Shown one piece after another: positions 37,443 through 46,435 of a stretch of 64,000 bases of DNA (positions are counted from its first letter, which is position 1; each line of letters starts with the position of its first letter). Source of the stretch: Microbacterium sp. VKM Ac-2870 (GTDB taxonomy: Bacteria > Actinomycetota > Actinomycetes > Actinomycetales > Microbacteriaceae); NCBI RefSeq assembly GCF_015350795.1, contig NZ_JADKSH010000001.1:461-64460 (forward strand). Reading direction: 5' to 3'. Position numbers and translations under genes: made by a program. Below the pieces are notes generated by a model. It did not search any database, was not told the DNA's origin, and worked only from the letters and a program-made list of their open reading frames with translations.

Positions 37443-38512
37443 GCCCCGGCGCGCGGCTGCTCGCCGGCCCGCGCGGGCGGCGCCCGTGCCTCGAGCTCGT
37501 CGCCGCGGGATCATCGGATGTCCGGGGCATGCTGTTCCACCTCGGATACGCAGCGGACGTGCATGCAGGCGCGACAAGGCTCGTCGCCTTCGTCGGCGAG
37601 CGCGTCGACGGCTCCGCCCTCGATGACCAGATGAGCGCAGCGAGCATCGATCGACTGGTGCAGCTGATCGGCGCGACGCGGGTCGCGATCACGCCCGCCG
37701 CGATCGAGGAGGCCCTGGTCCTCAGCGTCGGGGCCGCGCGCTACTGGCAGCCTCCCGACGGGTGGGACGTGCTCGCCGCGGATGCGCGGGTCACGGCCGC
37801 GCTGACCGCGGTGGCGGACCGGGTGGTCCGCCACCCGGCATCCCGCTGGTGGCGACGCGACATCGCCGACACGCAATGGGCGCTCGCCTTCGACGGCGAG
37901 CCCGCGATGTTCGATCCCGCTCCGGATGCCGCGGGGCGCTGGGCGGCCGCGACGCGCGCGGAGGAGGATCGCGCCCGCGAGCGGCGGCTCACCCCGGCGG
38001 GGCAGGGATTCAGCGGCCACTGGTGGTCGCACCCCTGGGGTGCGCCGCACACCACCGGCGAGCTTCCGGGCGGGCTCCCCGCGGGGCTGGCGTACGTCGA
38101 GGACGCCCTCGGGTGGACGCAGGCCGAGGCGATCCCGGTCGCCGGTACCGGCCGCATCCACGAGGTGCGCACCGCCGCCGACTGGGCGCACCTCTGCCGT
38201 CGGTACCCGCTGGAGGTCACCGCGGCGCGTCGCCACGACTGGTTCCGCACGACCGGACGCGACGGGCGGTGGCTGCTGCCGGAGTGGAGTCGCGTCGCAC
38301 AGGAGTGGGACGGCGTACACCTCACTGGATGGGCCTACCTCACCGCCGCCACGCGCGCCATCGAGGTCGACGACGAGTATGCGAGCCTGATCGGAGGGTG
38401 GGGTCCCGACGAGACGTACTGGCTGACGGGGCGCGTGCGCGAGCTCGACGTTCCGCGCGTGCCGTGGCGTGCCAGCGACGGCCCGGCCGTGTCGTCCTGG
38501 ACCCGCGCCTGA
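37439..38512 (+). CDS. unrecognised 357-residue Trp-rich protein coupled to ddaH
   Basis: I do not recognise this protein. From GTG 37439, which overlaps the ddaH stop (GTGA), it is 357 residues; ATG 37415 would give eight more residues. The first ~100 residues look like a small alpha/beta domain (VGERVDGSALDDQMSAASIDRLVQLIGA). The back half is rich in Trp, His and Arg, with GHWWSHPWGAPHTTGELPGG, RIHEVRTAADWAHLCRRYPLEVTAARRHDWFRTTGRDGRWLLPEWSRVAQEWDGVHLTGWAYL and GGWGPDETYWL. No signal peptide or membrane segment is seen. The coupled start suggests it works with, or is made in ratio to, the dimethylargininase, but nothing in its sequence proves that. Confidence 0.7.
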   Translation: MSPGARLLAGPRGRRPCLELVAAGSSDVRGMLFHLGYAADVHAGATRLVAFVGERVDGSALDDQMSAASIDRLVQLIGATRVAITPAAIEEALVLSVGAARYWQPPDGWDVLAADARVTAALTAVADRVVRHPASRWWRRDIADTQWALAFDGEPAMFDPAPDAAGRWAAATRAEEDRARERRLTPAGQGFSGHWWSHPWGAPHTTGELPGGLPAGLAYVEDALGWTQAEAIPVAGTGRIHEVRTAADWAHLCRRYPLEVTAARRHDWFRTTGRDGRWLLPEWSRVAQEWDGVHLTGWAYLTAATRAIEVDDEYASLIGGWGPDETYWLTGRVRELDVPRVPWRASDGPAVSSWTRA

Positions 38513-38616
38513 ACGGATTCGGATACGGGCGTCGGATGCGGACGGCGCGGGCCGCGGCATCCGATTCTGTTGCGAAAGACCGATTCCGGACGCGGGTCAG
38601 CCGGCGGCCATCGGCC

Positions 38617-39570
38617 TCAGGCGTGCAGTGCCTCGTTCAAGGTCACGCCCACGCCTTCGCGACGGACGGCTTCGACCGCACCGGTGAGCGAGTTCCGGCG
38701 GAACAGAAGACTGTTCTGACCCGAGAGCTGCGCGCCCTTGACGATGGGACGCGAGCCGTCGTGCAGCGGGGGCTCGTGGGAGAGGACGATCTTCGTCCCC
38801 GCCGTCACGTAGAGACCGGCCTCGACGATGCAGTCGTCACCGAGGGAGATGCCGATGCCGGCGTTGGCGCCGAGGAGCGTACGCGAACCGATCGACACCC
38901 GGTGCGACCCGCCCCCGGAGAGGGTGCCCATGATCGACGCACCTCCGCCGATGTCGGAGCCGTCTCCGACCACGACGCCCTGCGAGACCCGGCCTTCGAC
39001 CATGGACGAACCGAGGGTGCCGGCGTTGAAGTTGACGAAACCCTCGTGCATCACCGTGGTTCCCGGCGACAGGTACGCTCCGAGCCGCACGCGCGAGGCA
39101 TCCGCGATGCGCACTCCCGGCGGTGTCACGTAGTCGAGCAGACGCGGGAACTTGTCGAGGCTGTGCACCTGGATGCCCTCGCGCTGCAGCAGCGGACGCA
39201 GTCGCGCCGCATCGTCGGGGTGCATCGGGCCGGCGGTCGTCCACGCGACGATCGGAAGGTGGGCGAAGATGCCGTCGAGGTTCAGGTCGTTGGGCGCGAC
39301 GATGCGGTGTGAGAGAGCGTGGAGGCGCAGGTAGGCATCGGGCGTCGAGACGGGCGCGTCATCGAGGTCGATCGACAGGGAGATCAACTCGACCTCCACG
39401 GCGCGACGCTCGTCGGATTCGGCGAACTCGCTCCAGGTCATGACCGCTGCCGCGGCATCGCCGTCGGTCGGGATGCCGAGTCTGACTTCGGCGAACCAGG
39501 TGTCGAGGATCGTGCCGTCTTCGCTCTTCGTCGCCAGGCCGATGCCCCACACGGTGCGCTGTTCAGTCAT
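38617..39570 (-). CDS. dapD: 2,3,4,5-tetrahydropyridine-2,6-dicarboxylate N-succinyltransferase (actinobacterial type)
   Basis: The 317-residue enzyme adds succinyl from succinyl-CoA to tetrahydrodipicolinate in lysine synthesis. The C-terminal half is a left-handed beta-helix of hexapeptide repeats (SRVRLGAYLSPGTTVMHEGFVNFNAGTLGSSMVEGRVSQGVVVGDGSDIGGGASIMGTLSGGGSHRVSIGSRTLLGANAGIGISLGDDCIVEAGLYV). The N-terminal domain differs from the enterobacterial form and matches the mycobacterial class. It diverges from dapE across 44 bases. Confidence 0.93.
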   Translation of the reverse strand: MTEQRTVWGIGLATKSEDGTILDTWFAEVRLGIPTDGDAAAAVMTWSEFAESDERRAVEVELISLSIDLDDAPVSTPDAYLRLHALSHRIVAPNDLNLDGIFAHLPIVAWTTAGPMHPDDAARLRPLLQREGIQVHSLDKFPRLLDYVTPPGVRIADASRVRLGAYLSPGTTVMHEGFVNFNAGTLGSSMVEGRVSQGVVVGDGSDIGGGASIMGTLSGGGSHRVSIGSRTLLGANAGIGISLGDDCIVEAGLYVTAGTKIVLSHEPPLHDGSRPIVKGAQLSGQNSLLFRRNSLTGAVEAVRREGVGVTLNEALHA

Positions 39571-39614
39571 GACTCTTAGGCTATCGAAGCGAGGACCCTC
39601 GGTAGACTCACCCC

Positions 39615-40691
39615 ATGCCTGAGCTGGATCTGTCCGCCTCGTCCGTCGATCTCACTCGGGTGATCTGCGACATCCCCAGCGTCTCCGGCGACGAGAAGAC
39701 CCTCGCCGACGCGATCTTCGCGGCCATATCGCCGCTGCCGCACCTCGACGTGTACCGCGACGGGGATACGATCGTGGCCCGCACGCAGCGGGAGCGATCG
39801 CAGCGCGTCGCGATCGCCGGGCACCTCGACACGGTGCCGATCAACGCGAACCTGCCCACACGTGACATCGAGGTCGACGGCGCCCCCTACCTGTGGGGTC
39901 GCGGAACCGTGGACATGAAGGCCGGCACCGCCGTGCAGCTGAAGCTGGCGGCAGAGCTGACCGATCCCCGTGTCGACATCACGTGGCTCTGGTACGACAA
40001 CGAGGAGGTGGATTCCGAACGCAACGGGTTGACGCGCCTCGCGCGCACCCGCCCGGATCTCTTTGCGGCGGACTTCGCGATCTTGGGGGAGCCGTCCAAT
40101 GGACAGGTCGAAGGCGGCTGCAATGGCACGATGCGCGCCGTCGTGCGGACCCACGGTGTTCGCGCGCACGCGGCGCGGGCCTGGATGGGCGAGAACGCCA
40201 TCCATCGCGCGGCCCCTGTCCTGGCGCGCCTCGCGGAGTATCGCCCGCGCGAGATCGCGGTCGATGGGCTCGTGTACCGCGAAGGACTCAATGCTGTGCG
40301 CATCTCGGGGGGAGTCGCCGGCAACGTGATTCCGGACCTGTGCGAGGTGGAGGTGAACTTCCGCTTCGCTCCGAGCCGCAGCATCGCCGATGCCGAGGCG
40401 CACATGCGCCGGGTCTTCGAGGGGTTCGAGGTCGACATCGTCGACGCGGCCGCCGGCGCCCGGCCGGGGCTGGACGCCCCGATCGCCCGGGAGTTCCTCG
40501 CCGCCGTCGGAGCCGAGGCGCGGCCGAAGTACGGCTGGACAGACGTCGCTCGCTTCGCGGCGCTCGGCGTTCCGGCCGTGAACTACGGACCGGGTGACCC
40601 CCTGCTCGCGCACCACGACGAAGAACGCGTGTCCTACGCCCAGATCGAAGACGTCGAGCGGAGCCTTCGCGCGTGGTTGAGCATTCCCTGA
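39615..40691 (+). CDS. dapE: succinyl-diaminopimelate desuccinylase
   Basis: This 358-residue M20-family zinc hydrolase removes succinate from N-succinyl-LL-diaminopimelate. Metal and catalytic residues lie in AGHLDTVPIN (His), WGRGTVDMKAGTAV (Asp), WYDNEEVDSERNG (Glu pair), ILGEPSNGQVEGGCNG (Glu), and the C-terminal LLAHHDEERV (His). ATG 39615 is six bases after TAGACT (39603-39608), so it is leaderless. The downstream membrane protein gene starts 19 bases before this stop. Confidence 0.93.
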   Translation: MPELDLSASSVDLTRVICDIPSVSGDEKTLADAIFAAISPLPHLDVYRDGDTIVARTQRERSQRVAIAGHLDTVPINANLPTRDIEVDGAPYLWGRGTVDMKAGTAVQLKLAAELTDPRVDITWLWYDNEEVDSERNGLTRLARTRPDLFAADFAILGEPSNGQVEGGCNGTMRAVVRTHGVRAHAARAWMGENAIHRAAPVLARLAEYRPREIAVDGLVYREGLNAVRISGGVAGNVIPDLCEVEVNFRFAPSRSIADAEAHMRRVFEGFEVDIVDAAAGARPGLDAPIAREFLAAVGAEARPKYGWTDVARFAALGVPAVNYGPGDPLLAHHDEERVSYAQIEDVERSLRAWLSIP

Positions 40692-41899
40692 CGACTCCTG
40701 TTCCCGTGCGCGACCGGATCGTCCAGTGGCGGCCTGCGCTCGTCGTCGCCGCCATCTACGTTGCGGCGCGCCTCGTGACGACCGTGTTCTTCCTGATCGC
40801 TGCGGAGCTGTCCGGGCCAACGTCACGATTCGGTGCCGACGCCACGATCGGTACGCTCTCGATGGGGTGGGACGCCCAGTGGTACTGGGTCGTCGGGACG
40901 GCCGGGTATCCCGATCACCTGCCCCTCGACACCAGCGGGCACGTGACGCAGAACGCGTGGGCGTTCATGCCTCTCTACCCGGCCGTCTCGCGGGCGCTGT
41001 CGGCGGTCTTCGGCGGCAACTACCCGCTCGCCGCCGTCGTGCTCGCGATCGTGGCCGGCTACCTCGGCTGCCTCGTGCTCTTCCATCTCCTACGCGAGCG
41101 GATTGATGTCGGATCGGCATTCTGGGCCGTCGCTCTGTTCGCCGCTTGCCCACTCGCCGCGCTCTTCCAGATGGGGTATGCCGAGTCGCTGTTCCTGCTG
41201 TGGCTGTTCCTGGCGTTGTGGTCCCTGATGAGGCGGCGGTTCGTCTGGCTCTGCGTGCTGATCCCGTTGATGGGCTACACGCGCCCAGGCGTCCTCGCGT
41301 TCGCGTTGCTTCTTGCCGGGTATGCGATCGTTCGGTGGTTCCGGCGCCGGAGCGATGCCCTGCCCGCCGTTCAGATCGTCCACATCGTGGCGCTCGGCCT
41401 GCTCGCCGCGGCGGTGGGACTGTCATGGCAGTTCATTGCGGGTTTCGTCACCGGCGACCCGAGCGCCTACATGCAGACCGAGCTGTCCTGGCGACGCGGC
41501 TGGATCGGCGACGGCGGCTTCGCCCCGTTCGACGGCTTCATCCAGGCCACGGCGCTGTGGTTCCACCTGTGGGGGTTGCCGGAGATTCTCGGGTACGTGG
41601 CGCTCGCTGCGGCGGCGATCGGGCTCGCTGCGCCGCTGATGTTCGAGCCGCACGTGCGTCGGGTCGGCATCGAAGTGCGGCTGTGGTCGGCGAGTTACCT
41701 GCTCTACCTGCTCCTCGTCTTCTTCCCTCAGTCCAGCATCTTCCGGCTTTTGCTTCCGCTCGCGCCGCTCTACGGAGCCTTGGCATTGCCGCGGCATCCC
41801 CTCTGGCGGTGGACTCTGCTGGGGCTCGGCCTGACCGGCCAATGGTGGTGGATCTATCAGATGCTCGCGATCGGCAACACGTACACCCAGATCCCCTGA
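40673..41899 (+). CDS. GT-C membrane glycosyltransferase (PIG-V/mannosyltransferase-like)
   Basis: The 408-residue protein has about nine or ten hydrophobic segments. After TM1 comes an outer loop with GWDAQWYWVVGTAGYPDHLP, the acid-bearing first loop typical of GT-C enzymes, then NAWAFMPLYPAVSRAL and the FQMGYAESLFLLWLFLALW segment of GPI mannosyltransferase II-like proteins. It probably transfers mannose from a polyprenyl-phosphate donor to an envelope glycolipid or protein. The GTG at 40673 lies inside the end of dapE (19-base overlap), so coupling by reinitiation is likely. Confidence 0.78.
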   Translation: MVEHSLTTPVPVRDRIVQWRPALVVAAIYVAARLVTTVFFLIAAELSGPTSRFGADATIGTLSMGWDAQWYWVVGTAGYPDHLPLDTSGHVTQNAWAFMPLYPAVSRALSAVFGGNYPLAAVVLAIVAGYLGCLVLFHLLRERIDVGSAFWAVALFAACPLAALFQMGYAESLFLLWLFLALWSLMRRRFVWLCVLIPLMGYTRPGVLAFALLLAGYAIVRWFRRRSDALPAVQIVHIVALGLLAAAVGLSWQFIAGFVTGDPSAYMQTELSWRRGWIGDGGFAPFDGFIQATALWFHLWGLPEILGYVALAAAAIGLAAPLMFEPHVRRVGIEVRLWSASYLLYLLLVFFPQSSIFRLLLPLAPLYGALALPRHPLWRWTLLGLGLTGQWWWIYQMLAIGNTYTQIP

Positions 41900-41986
41900 A
41901 CCTGAAGCCCCCTGTCCCTGGTTCGGCCAGTGTCTCGGCATACCGATAAACTTGTCAGGGTAGTCCGACGACAAAAGGAGCCCGCA

Positions 41987-42160
41987 ATGGCAGCCATGAA
42001 GCCGCGAACCGGTGACGGACCGATGGAGGCCGTGAAGGAGGGGCGCCTCATCATCGTGCGCGTTCCCCTCGAAGGCGGCGGCCGACTCGTCGTCTCTGTC
42101 AATGATGAAGAGGCAAAGGAACTGCACGGCGTTCTCGGCGGTGTGGTCGGCGCCGCCTGA
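41987..42160 (+). CDS. DUF3117 small conserved actinobacterial protein
   Basis: This 57-residue protein is MAAMKPRTGDGPMEAVKEGRLIIVRVP and so on, the near-invariant DUF3117 family of actinobacteria. The function is unknown. A strong AAAAGGAG ribosome site (41973-41980) fixes ATG 41987; a second ATG lies three codons later. It has a strong terminator directly downstream, as expected for a short highly expressed unit. A possible -10 TAAACT sits at 41947-41952. Confidence 0.88.
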   Translation: MAAMKPRTGDGPMEAVKEGRLIIVRVPLEGGGRLVVSVNDEEAKELHGVLGGVVGAA

Positions 42161-42173
42161 GTTCCTCATCTCC

Positions 42174-42209
42174 ACGAAAAGGGTCGGTCTTCGGAGCGAC
42201 CCTTTTCGT
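42174..42209. terminator. strong intrinsic terminator, two-way
   Basis: ACGAAAAGGGTCG (42174-42186) pairs over 13 bases with CGACCCTTTTCGT (42197-42209), around a 10-base loop. The A-run on the left and T-run on the right make it work in both directions, ending the DUF3117 transcript and the convergent O-methyltransferase transcript. Confidence 0.92.
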
Positions 42210-42243
42210 CACCCGTGGGCCCGCTTTGTGAGGGTGGCGGCCG

Positions 42244-42885
42244 TCAGCGCGCGTCGGAAGCGACGGTGGTGAGCTGCAGCAGTCCCTCGCCGACGATCGA
42301 CAGCGCGCCGAGGACGGCGGGGGAGGATTGGGTCTCCTGAATGAGCGTGCGGTAGGCGGTGGTCACCGCGTCGCGTCGCACCGGGTCGGCGACCGCACCG
42401 CCCGCGAGCACACGCGGTATCAGTACGGTGCCGCCTGCGCGGACGAGTCGAAGTCCGTGTTCGACGTGGTCGATCACGCCGTCGGGGTCGGCATCGACGA
42501 GCACGATGTCATAGGACGCCTCGTTCATGCGCGGCAGGACGTCGGCGGCTCGGCCGGCGATGAACCGCGCCCGTGCCGGCGGGATCTTCGCATCAGCGAA
42601 GGCGGTGCGCGCGGCAGCGAGGTGTTCGGGCTCCTTGTCGATCGTGGTGAGGGTCGCCCGCGGCGCACCGTGCATCAACCACAGTCCGGAAACCCCTGCT
42701 CCCGTGCCGATCTCGACGATGTTGAGCGCTGCCGTGGTGGCGACGATGACGGCGATCTGCGCGCCGACGGCCGGGCTGATCGGGTCGGCGCCCAGTTCGA
42801 GTGCGTGCGCACGAGCGCGCTCGATCTGCTCAGGTTCGACAGTCACTTCGTCGACGTACCTGCGGATCGCGTCTTGGTCGGCCAT
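42244..42885 (-). CDS. SAM-dependent O-methyltransferase
   Basis: The 213-residue enzyme has the class I SAM fold: motif I IVEIGTGAGVSGLWLM, an acid strand TTIDKEPEHLAAAR, and IVLVDADPDGVIDHVEHGLRLVRAGGTVLI, as in the catechol O-methyltransferase-like family that includes Rv1220c. The substrate is unknown. A GGAGGAAG ribosome site precedes the ATG, and TACTGT upstream is a candidate -10. It diverges from tatB, a gene pairing also seen around Rv1220c-tatB in mycobacteria. Confidence 0.87.
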   Translation of the reverse strand: MADQDAIRRYVDEVTVEPEQIERARAHALELGADPISPAVGAQIAVIVATTAALNIVEIGTGAGVSGLWLMHGAPRATLTTIDKEPEHLAAARTAFADAKIPPARARFIAGRAADVLPRMNEASYDIVLVDADPDGVIDHVEHGLRLVRAGGTVLIPRVLAGGAVADPVRRDAVTTAYRTLIQETQSSPAVLGALSIVGEGLLQLTTVASDAR

Positions 42886-42959
42886 ATCGTCTTCCTCCGT
42901 CCCCCACAGTACGGTGCGCGCCGCATCGCGGTCGTCAGGCGCACGGGTAACCTGGAGGC

Positions 42960-43337
42960 ATGTTCTTCGGCCTCGACTGGGACAAGCTCGTCCTGATCTT
43001 GATCGTGGCCGCCCTGCTGGTCGGACCCGAGCGGCTTCCCACGTACGCGGAAACGCTCGCGCGGCTGACGGTGCGTGCTCGCGAGTGGTTGAGCGGTGCC
43101 AAGACGCGGGTGAAGGACGAGCTGGGCGAGGACTTCGACGATGTCGAGTGGCGAAAGCTCGATCCCCGCCAGTACGACCCCCGTCGCATCATCCGCGACG
43201 CGCTCCTCGATGACGCCCCGGTGCCGCTGGTGAAGGCCGCTGCCGTGGGTACCGCCGTGGCCGCGACATCGCCCATGACCCTGGTCTCCGCCTTCGACCC
43301 CGACCGCGACGTCCCGTACGACGACGAGGCCACCTGA
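42960..43337 (+). CDS. tatB: twin-arginine translocase subunit TatB
   Basis: The 125-residue protein has the TatA/B layout. A single N-terminal membrane helix (DKLVLILIVAALLVGPERLP) with the GPERLP hinge precedes an amphipathic helix (YAETLARLTVRAREWLSGAKTRVKDELG) and a polar tail. The longer tail, the LGPERLP-type hinge and the neighbourhood favour TatB over TatA. It helps receive folded Tat substrates at the membrane. ATG 42960 is six bases after TAACCT (42948-42953), with GGAGGC in the spacer. The end is 20 bases from convergent mrp. Confidence 0.88.
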   Translation: MFFGLDWDKLVLILIVAALLVGPERLPTYAETLARLTVRAREWLSGAKTRVKDELGEDFDDVEWRKLDPRQYDPRRIIRDALLDDAPVPLVKAAAVGTAVAATSPMTLVSAFDPDRDVPYDDEAT

Positions 43338-43356
43338 GCCTCGTCGGCCCGGAATC

Positions 43357-44526
43357 TCAACGCGGTGCGAGCGGCAGCGAGCGTCCCGCGAGTCCGCGCG
43401 GGGTACCGGCGATGGCCGCGGCGACCGCAGACAGCGCGCGCGCTGCGGGGTCATCGGGGTCGGATACGACGATCGGTATGCCGGCATCTCCTCCCGCGCG
43501 CAGCCCCACGCTGAGGGGCACGGATGCCAACAGGGGCACCTCGGTGCTCTCTGACGAGAGCGCGGCGGCGACCGCGGCCCCGCCTCCAGAGCCGAACAGG
43601 TCGAGTGTGCTGCCGTCGGGCAGGGTCATCGCGGCCATGTTCTCCACCACGCCGATCACCCGCTGGCCGGTCTGAGCGGCGACGAGGCCGCTGCGGACAG
43701 CGATGTCGGACGCCGCCGACTGAGGTGTCGTCACGACGAGCACATCGGCGTGCGGCAGCAGCTGTCCGACCGAGATCGCCACGTCGCCGGTGCCCGGCGG
43801 CATGTCGATGAGAAGCACGTCGAGGTCACCGAAGTACACATCGGTGAGGAACTGCTGGACGGTGCGGTGCAGCATCGGACCGCGCCACGCCACGGCCGCC
43901 GACACGGGCTGGTCGCGCGGCAGGAACATGCCGATCGAGATCGCCTTCACCTCGTATGCGACCGGGGGCAGCATCAGATCGTCGATCCGGGTCGGTGCGG
44001 GCGGTCTGCCCTCGGCATCCACGAGTCCGAGCAGGGCCGGAATGGAGAAGCCATGGACGTCCGCGTCGATGAGTCCGACCGCGAGGCCGCGTCCGGCCAG
44101 CGCGACAGCGAGATTCGCGGTGACGCTGGACTTGCCGACCCCGCCTTTGCCGCTCGTGACAGCGATGACACGGGTGAGCGAATCCGGGCCGAAGGGCATG
44201 GTTCGTGCGGCTCGGCCGCCGCGAAGCCGTTCGGTGAGCGCCTGACGCTCGGCCGCTGTCATCACACCGACGATCACATCGACAGCCGAGATTCCGGCGA
44301 CGCCGGCCGCCGCGGCACGGACGTCCCGTTCGATGCGGTTGGCGGCGGGGCAGCCCACGATCGTCAGCGCGATCTCGACGGCGGCGCGGTCTGCCGTCAC
44401 TTGTACGTCGCGGATCATGTCGAGCTCGGTGAGGGGGCGCCGCAGCTCCGGGTCGATCACGGCGCCGACGGCGCGTCGAACCGCGTCGCGGCGCGCGTCG
44501 GTCGGCCCCTCGGATGCCGCCATCAC
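43357..44526 (-). CDS. mrp: Mrp/ApbC-type Fe-S cluster carrier ATPase
   Basis: The 389-residue protein has an N-terminal MIP18/DUF59 domain (about 10-90, with GCPAANRIERDVRAA) followed by a P-loop ATPase: deviant Walker A SGKGGVGKSS (Lys127 and Lys132), LIDADVHGFSIP and LLIDMPPGTGDVAIS. It probably carries Fe-S clusters to target proteins. The C-x-x-C after VENM found in many bacterial homologues is replaced by TLPDG, as in actinobacterial members. The start is GTG 44526 or ATG 44523; either overlaps the DUF1003 stop. Confidence 0.9.
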   Translation of the reverse strand: MMAASEGPTDARRDAVRRAVGAVIDPELRRPLTELDMIRDVQVTADRAAVEIALTIVGCPAANRIERDVRAAAAGVAGISAVDVIVGVMTAAERQALTERLRGGRAARTMPFGPDSLTRVIAVTSGKGGVGKSSVTANLAVALAGRGLAVGLIDADVHGFSIPALLGLVDAEGRPPAPTRIDDLMLPPVAYEVKAISIGMFLPRDQPVSAAVAWRGPMLHRTVQQFLTDVYFGDLDVLLIDMPPGTGDVAISVGQLLPHADVLVVTTPQSAASDIAVRSGLVAAQTGQRVIGVVENMAAMTLPDGSTLDLFGSGGGAAVAAALSSESTEVPLLASVPLSVGLRAGGDAGIPIVVSDPDDPAARALSAVAAAIAGTPRGLAGRSLPLAPR

Positions 44527-45065
44527 GAGGGGTCGGCGGGCGCGCGCGTGCCCGACGCCGCGTCACGGGAGTCTTCGAGCGACTCAAGCAACGCCTTCAG
44601 CTCCTGTCGCAGAACCTCACGGGTCACCACGTGCTCGGAGACATCGGTCATCGCCATGCGCAGGGCCACGACCTCCCGTGCCAGGTATTCGGTATCGGCG
44701 AGGTTGCGCTCGGCGCGCTGGCGGTCCTGTTCGATCTGCACGCGGTCGCGGTCATCCTGTCGGTTCTGCGCGAGCAGGATCAGCGGCGCGGCGTACGAGG
44801 CCTGCAGCGAGAGGATGAGCGTCAGCAGTGTGTAGTTGTTCTCGGCGGCGTCGAACTGCATATCGCGGGGCATCGCCGTGTTCCACCACAGCCAGAGAAC
44901 GACGAACACGGTCATGCCGATAAGAAACCCAGACGTTCCCATCGCCCGGGCGAACGACTCCGAGAAACGCCCGAAGCGGTCCTGCGACGGTTGCGGGGTG
45001 CGGTTGAGCATCCCGGCGCGTCCGCGGGGCGCGTCGAGGGAGAATCGGCCGCGATCCTTGGCCAT
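44523..45065 (-). CDS. DUF1003 membrane protein
   Basis: This 180-residue protein has two hydrophobic segments (about 45-65 and 80-97) with the DUF1003 pattern: FARAMGTSGFLIGMTVFVVLWLWWNT, then FDAAENNYTLLTLILSLQASYAAPLILLAQNRQDDRDR, followed by a long charged coiled-coil-like helix. Function is unknown. In actinobacteria the gene accompanies the soluble MgtE-like protein, as here. It starts on the last base of that gene (TGATG) and its end overlaps mrp. Confidence 0.88.
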   Translation of the reverse strand: MAKDRGRFSLDAPRGRAGMLNRTPQPSQDRFGRFSESFARAMGTSGFLIGMTVFVVLWLWWNTAMPRDMQFDAAENNYTLLTLILSLQASYAAPLILLAQNRQDDRDRVQIEQDRQRAERNLADTEYLAREVVALRMAMTDVSEHVVTREVLRQELKALLESLEDSRDAASGTRAPADPS

Positions 45066-46354
45066 CAGAACCTCCTCCGGACGGGGGCGGCCTGCGGCGT
45101 GGTCAGGACGGGCTCATGATCTCCGTCGTGAGAGCGCCAGTCGTCGGGCAGCAGATAGTCGAGCACGTCGTCGACGCTGACCGCGCCGACCAAGCGGCGG
45201 GCCTGGTCGACCACAGGCAACGAGACGAGGTTGTAACTGGCCAACAGGCGTGCGACCTCGGCGGCGGACGCCGTCGCCGTCACCGGGTCGAGCGTGTCGT
45301 CGATGATCGCGCCGAGTCGCTCGTGCGGGGGATAGCGCAGCATCCGCTGGAAGTGCACGGTGCCGAGCAGCCGGCCGGTGGGTGTCTCGTAGGGGGGCAG
45401 AGTCACGAAGACGGCGGCGGCCAGCGCCGGGTGCAGCTCGTGACGGCGAATGAGCGCGAGCGCCTCGGCGACGGTCGCGTCGGCTGAGAGCACGATCGGT
45501 TCGCTGGTCATCAGGCCGCCGGCGGTGTCGGGTCCGTACTTCAGAAGGGCGCGGACGTCTTCGGCTTCCTCGGGCTCCATGAGCTCCAGGAGCTCTTCGC
45601 GCTGATCTTCGGGCAGCTGCGCGAGCACGTCCGCCGCGTCGTCGGGCTCCATCTGGTCGAGGATGTCCGCCGCGCGCTCATCGCCGAGGGCCTCGAGGAT
45701 GTGCACCTGATCGTCTTCGGGCATCTCTTCGAGGGCGTCCGCGAGGCGGTCGTCCGAGAGCTCTTCGGCGACTTCGAGCAGGCGCTCGTCCGGGAGGTCG
45801 AGGAGGGTGTTGGCGAGGTCGGCGGCTTTCAACTCGGAGAATGTCGCGACGAGCTGTTCCGCGGACTGTGACTCACCGGGCACCGCCTGCTCCCGCACAT
45901 CGCTCCAGGTGGCGAAGGTCGTCGGACCCTTGGCAAAGGGGGAGGCGCTCGTCTTGGGCTTGCGCAGGAAGAGCTGTCCGATGTCCCACTCGCCGAGGCG
46001 ATTGCGTTCGATGGCCGCGTCTTCGATGACGGCGTGCCCCGATCCGTCGGTGAAGTAGACCTTGCGACCGAGCAGTTCGCTCATGACGCGCACCTCACCG
46101 CCGCGCTGCTGGAAGCGGCGCACGTTGATGAGACCGGTCGTGATGACCTGTCCAGACTGGATCGAGGTCACCCTTCCGATGGAGAGGAACACGTGGCGAC
46201 GGCCGGGGATCTCGACGACCAGACCGACAACGCGGGGCGGGTCGTCTTTTCGATAGATGACGACGACGTCCCGGACTTTGCCGAGCCGGTCGCCCGCGGG
46301 GTCGAAGACGGTGCAGCCCACCAGGCGCGCCACGAAAACCCTCTGCGTACTCAC
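45065..46354 (-). CDS. soluble MgtE-like protein: PRC-type barrels, MgtE_N and paired CBS domains
   Basis: From GTG 46354 this is 429 residues. Two PRC-barrel-like regions (about 5-85 and 92-140) precede an MgtE intracellular N domain (ADLANTLLDLPDERLLEVAEELSDDRLADALEEMPEDDQVHILEALGDERAADILDQMEPDDAADVLAQLPEDQREELLELM), then two CBS domains (about 285-410). The MgtE membrane channel is missing, so this is a cytoplasmic sensor-like protein, not a magnesium transporter. It resembles mycobacterial Rv1232c. The GTG is six bases after TACGCT (complement of 46361-46366), a leaderless start. Longer upstream frame is antisense to the stress gene. Confidence 0.85.
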   Translation of the reverse strand: MSTQRVFVARLVGCTVFDPAGDRLGKVRDVVVIYRKDDPPRVVGLVVEIPGRRHVFLSIGRVTSIQSGQVITTGLINVRRFQQRGGEVRVMSELLGRKVYFTDGSGHAVIEDAAIERNRLGEWDIGQLFLRKPKTSASPFAKGPTTFATWSDVREQAVPGESQSAEQLVATFSELKAADLANTLLDLPDERLLEVAEELSDDRLADALEEMPEDDQVHILEALGDERAADILDQMEPDDAADVLAQLPEDQREELLELMEPEEAEDVRALLKYGPDTAGGLMTSEPIVLSADATVAEALALIRRHELHPALAAAVFVTLPPYETPTGRLLGTVHFQRMLRYPPHERLGAIIDDTLDPVTATASAAEVARLLASYNLVSLPVVDQARRLVGAVSVDDVLDYLLPDDWRSHDGDHEPVLTTPQAAPVRRRF

Positions 46355-46435
46355 CCGACCAGCGTAGTCCGCAGACATGGATGCTCCGGGCGACGCACAG
46401 GCGGATGCACAGGGTCTGCGTGTCAAAATGGATTC

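Noticed and set aside
38533..38563. Terminator between the unknown gene and dapD from CGGATGC...GCATCCG
   Set aside because: The stem is only seven pairs around a long GC-rich loop, and it is built from the common GGATGC word of this sequence, so chance is likely.
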